A stretch of DNA of 44,077 bases, taken from the NCBI GenBank assembly GCA_944323595.1, contig CALUTF010000013.1, positions 1 through 44,077 of the forward strand. The letters run 5' to 3'. Below the pieces are notes generated by a model, which had not been told where the DNA came from, did no database searches, and worked only from the letters and a program-made list of their open reading frames with translations. Numbering within the stretch: the stretch's first letter is position 1; each line of letters begins with the position of its first letter. Below, piece after piece: positions 42,601-44,077 of this stretch. The translations under genes were made by a program, and so were the position numbers. Origin of the DNA: Candidatus Gastranaerophilales bacterium. GTDB taxonomy: Bacteria > Cyanobacteriota > Vampirovibrionia > Gastranaerophilales > Gastranaerophilaceae.

Positions 42601-42757
42601 TTAAGAAAATCCATTTGTTATCTTTATCCCCTTTAAGGTTTCTGAAAGTTGAGCTTTTTACTTCTTCACGTACGCAATCATGGAGGTACTGGCTTAACTT
42701 TTTGATAAAACTGTTATTAAATGCCGAATTGATGGCTCTCGTTGCTTCCTGTAACAT
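39629..42757 (-). CDS. SF1 (UPF1-like) helicase fused to a C-terminal Vsr/DUF559-like nuclease
   Basis: A 1042-residue fusion. The N-terminal 250 residues have an acidic insert (about 195-235). An AAA_11/AAA_12 helicase follows: Walker A GPPGTGKS (341-348), a long coiled-coil insert (about 420-610), Walker B IIDEASQ (near 661-667), GDDKQLPH (about 687-694), GIISPFRAQVEQLK, GTAHTFQGDERD and NVAITRA (894-900). Residues about 950-1042 (NPLEREIASQI, DLLVDKKIIIEVDG) form a PD-(D/E)xK fold like Vsr or DUF559. GAGGGAAG is a good ribosome site and a TACAAT box lies upstream. Some helicase-Vsr fusions act in phage defence; a repair role is equally possible. Confidence 0.92.
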   Translation of the reverse strand: MLQEATRAINSAFNNSFIKKLSQYLHDCVREEVKSSTFRNLKGDKDNKWIFLKGEEQLFTCYDDYLKLDGSDPKLTELMIQSELGSKDKYLIYGYLFLVGKSSKSKKANEFLTPLLYMPCKLERNGVNINCIPLDEMLSLNTGALAALMKKNDDEDEVDLLLEGILDVVPDLPLTNEKLEIFLTTLKSVIPDVEISFDHKDDVEEDNISKETSHSKDFYKVDGENVDEIIEEEEANSKPQVKLEKVSVTNQCAIILTKRPSVTAGVLHELTQIAEKPSGIYRETALSIINDEYTQSKEKSVPLQNIKEIKDFYPITPLSLSDSQEKVIKNIEYSKLIAVQGPPGTGKSQTIVNLVAHLIANGKTVLVASRMDKAVDVVADRLNALGAPYLALRAGRLNYQKQLSYQLNDLLAGKVDVDSDAEDTMFAGVDDMKKHLDMVKGMENKCEQIIKLEKDWHDLSVETEEQEKANGKMQFIKTTLKKSELDAISLALGALEKNIEKSGFFTNIANYTSVKTIKNILKLKHFDVTYENLGCLKAELEVAGYVSRLRRIEAEIQNTGNLHVLSEQIRQMKKKQKTLAINILKHQRRESIRGLLRDAVKCQRLKVHARSLVERRKRLQTNILEGEDFKPLLEAFPCWCVTTYAVSDSLPLKPGMFDVAIIDEASQCDIASCFPILFRAKRAVIVGDDKQLPHLSFLEKAKEQSFLSQYGIPDKYQLMWRFRTNSMFDLADYYSMNSVMLDEHFRSLPPIIDFSNEEFYGGRIRVMKKDFAGDKVLELIEVPDGKVDFDATRNIPEVEAVVKKLHEIVIEDERKNPDNPVSIGIISPFRAQVEQLKTSVSKVLSDHMIRKHRIEIGTAHTFQGDERDIMLISWAFANNSYTQSLTFLQKPNLFNVAITRACSKMINFISRNPKDLPDGHFRNYMNYLAEYENKQQALQNNQIDENIYKNPLEREIASQIRELGHEVQAGVEIADLSADLLVDKKIIIEVDGLEDNVKTHHHVSNMKKQAILERCGFKVNRITFREWQYSQKACLDRVLADL

Positions 42758-42796
42758 CTTCTTCCCTCATGTATTCCATATTGTAGCATTTTATCG

Positions 42797-42802
42797 TAAA
42801 AT
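42797..42802 (+). promoter_or_regulatory. -10 box of cca, leaderless position
   Basis: TAAAAT ends 7 nt before the ATG at 42810. A weak -35 TTCCAT (42774-42779) lies 17 nt further up. There is no ribosome site. Confidence 0.5.
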
Positions 42803-42809
42803 AAACAAT

Positions 42810-43907
42810 ATGAATATCGTAAATATAAAGGATACTTCGGGCAAATTATACTACATCGGCGGAGTTGTCAGAGATGAACTTCTCGGGCGCGAAAGTTTTG
42901 ATATTGACATAACTTATGTTGGTAATGCCATCGAATACTGTGCAAAGTTCGGGGAAGTAATCCGTGTTAATCCTGATTTTGGCACAATAAGGGTTAATGT
43001 CTGCGGTCGGGAAGTAGATTTTGCATCTACACGGGCAGAAGTTTATGACAGAAAAGGACATTTGCCAAGGATTACAAAAATAGGATGCGGGCTTAAGGAG
43101 GATGTTTTACGCCGTGACTTTACGGTCAATGCGCTTGCAAAGTCAATCACAACAGGCGAAATTATTGACTACACCGGCGGGTTGGATGATTTAAAAAATA
43201 AAACACTCCGTGTTCTCCATGACGGAAGTTTTATAGATGACCCGACAAGGATTATACGCGGATTAAAATTTTCTGTAAGGTTCGGGTTTGAACTTGATGA
43301 ACATACAAAAAAGCTTCAGGATGAGTATCTTTCGGCTGTAAATTACGATATGTGCTACAAACGCGTCAAAAAAGAACTTATGGAAACATTTAACCTGAAT
43401 TCACAGGAAGCTTTTGAACGTTTTATTAGAGATGGCATTTACAAACTGGTAACAGAAAAAAAAGTTGTTCTGCCTGTTGTTAATATAGAAGAATTAATAA
43501 AAAAATATCCTGTACAGAATGTATGGCTTGTTTATGCGGGTGTTCTGCGTGACCTGTCAAGGCTTGAACTTACCCGTCAGGAAAAGAAAATCCTTGATGA
43601 TTTTGCCGTGCTGGAAAATTCACGGATGAATAATGATTTTGAAATCTACAGGGCATTTGAAAATGCGGAACAGGAAAGCATTCTACTGTATGCAATTTTG
43701 AAAGACAAAGACAGGGCATGCCGCTATCTTGATAATTTGCGCAATATAAAAATTCAGACAAACGGCGAAGATTTGCAAAAACTTGGGATAAAACCGTCTC
43801 CTGAATACAAAAAGATTTTTGATGCAATACTGACGGCTAAATTGGCAAACCCGCAAATGACAGGCGCTGACGAGATTAATATCGTGAAAAACTACTTAAA
43901 TTCTTAA
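42810..43907 (+). CDS. cca: tRNA nucleotidyltransferase (CCA-adding or A-adding class II)
   Basis: It adds or repairs the 3' CCA end of tRNA. From ATG 42810 the protein has 365 residues. Motif A is GGVVRDELLGRESFDIDITYVG with the metal-binding DID. Next come the VRVNPDFGTIRV strand region, RRDFTVNALA (motif B), DPTRIIRGLKFSVRFGFELD (motifs D/E) and a helical body. The frame is open for 65 more codons upstream, but these overlap the helicase gene and do not match the family. Class II enzymes may be full CCA-adding or split CC- and A-adding, which cannot be decided by eye. Divergent from the helicase gene. Confidence 0.93.
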   Translation: MNIVNIKDTSGKLYYIGGVVRDELLGRESFDIDITYVGNAIEYCAKFGEVIRVNPDFGTIRVNVCGREVDFASTRAEVYDRKGHLPRITKIGCGLKEDVLRRDFTVNALAKSITTGEIIDYTGGLDDLKNKTLRVLHDGSFIDDPTRIIRGLKFSVRFGFELDEHTKKLQDEYLSAVNYDMCYKRVKKELMETFNLNSQEAFERFIRDGIYKLVTEKKVVLPVVNIEELIKKYPVQNVWLVYAGVLRDLSRLELTRQEKKILDDFAVLENSRMNNDFEIYRAFENAEQESILLYAILKDKDRACRYLDNLRNIKIQTNGEDLQKLGIKPSPEYKKIFDAILTAKLANPQMTGADEINIVKNYLNS

Positions 43908-43966
43908 CAGATTTACTATTTTTTCATCTTGATTTGTTAATCATAAAAAAATATAGCCTTTACCAG

Positions 43967-44051
43967 TTGACAAATAAAAAATTTAATGTTAAAATAAATG
44001 TGGGGTAAATGTATATTTATAAGTCTTGTCAAATGACGAGACTTTCTTTTT
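43967..44051 (+). ncRNA. Promoter with immediate terminator: small RNA or attenuator
   Basis: Consensus -35 TTGACA (43967-43972), a 17-nt spacer and -10 TAAAAT (43990-43995) predict a start near 44002. Only about 20 nt later AAGTCTTGTC (44021-44030) pairs with GACGAGACTT (44035-44044), a 10-bp stem with one U-G pair, followed by TCTTTTT. A transcript of about 50 nt would result, unless read-through feeds a gene beyond the window edge. Confidence 0.5.
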
Positions 44052-44077
44052 CGCTACATCGTTTTTTGCTAATATAT

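Noticed and set aside
42615-42809. 65-codon N-terminal extension of cca
   Set aside because: It overlaps the helicase gene and the divergent promoters and does not match the tRNA nucleotidyltransferase family, which begins just before the GGVVRD motif.
43908-44077. tRNA or rRNA gene at the right edge
   Set aside because: No cloverleaf, T-loop GTTCGA or conserved rRNA sequence is found; only the promoter and hairpin are supported.

Overview
The window looks like a chromosomal segment of a low-GC, anaerobic, double-membraned bacterium related to Cyanobacteria, most likely a gut Vampirovibrionia / Gastranaerophilales (Melainabacteria) member. This is inference. The base for it is A+T-rich sequence, outer-membrane proteins (a Pmp-like autotransporter, a porin, two TolC-type channels), no photosynthesis genes, a replication-origin-like region directly upstream of dnaN as in some cyanobacteria, and several lineage-type hypothetical proteins. 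No rRNA, tRNA, CRISPR array, phage or complete IS element was found. Most genes are intact housekeeping genes.

Layout. 1-2.8 kb: a truncated hypothetical gene, bioB and an oligopeptide ABC ATPase (all minus). 2.9-6.3 kb: a large autotransporter. 6.6-9.0 kb: recJ. 9.0-13.8 kb: a tripartite drug-efflux locus, with marR-emrA-emrB on minus and a NodT/TolC-type channel divergent from a shared palindromic control region. 13.9-16.9 kb: der, aroC and a secreted NTF2-like protein. 17-21.6 kb: lepA, a solo LuxR-type HTH, an acidic hypothetical protein, a Xer recombinase and bioD. 21.6-22.5 kb: repeats plus an oriC-like region. 22.5-28.7 kb: dnaN, a C_GCAxxG_C_C protein, crcB, a TIM-barrel protein, a GGDEF/HD-GYP protein and a helical-repeat protein. 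28.7-29.3 kb: csoR and a 42-residue metallothionein-like gene behind a textbook CsoR-type operator. 29.4-36.1 kb: pncC, dnaB, a basic amino-acid decarboxylase, a porin, a small Cys-rich protein and an efflux channel. 36.1-42.8 kb: a GH13-like protein, ferritin, a membrane-anchored nucleotidyltransferase-like protein and a helicase-nuclease fusion, all minus. 42.8-43.9 kb: cca, followed by a promoter with an immediate terminator-like hairpin.

The main system-level observations are these. (1) A cluster of nine TTTTCTACA-like 9-mers beside an almost pure A/T tract upstream of dnaN, a strong oriC candidate with a variant DnaA box. (2) Many genes have a -10 box only 6-8 nt before the start codon and no Shine-Dalgarno sequence, so leaderless transcription seems common, next to a second class of genes with clear Shine-Dalgarno sites. 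(3) A CsoR-controlled metallothionein gene. (4) A composite intergenic repeat family present at three loci, once inverted. (5) A cysteine-shifted BioB, with a dyad over its promoter. Start codons of lepA, xerD, dnaB, cca, the TIM-barrel gene, the GGDEF gene, the decarboxylase and the second TolC-type gene were moved downstream of the longest open frame on promoter, ribosome-site or family-length grounds.
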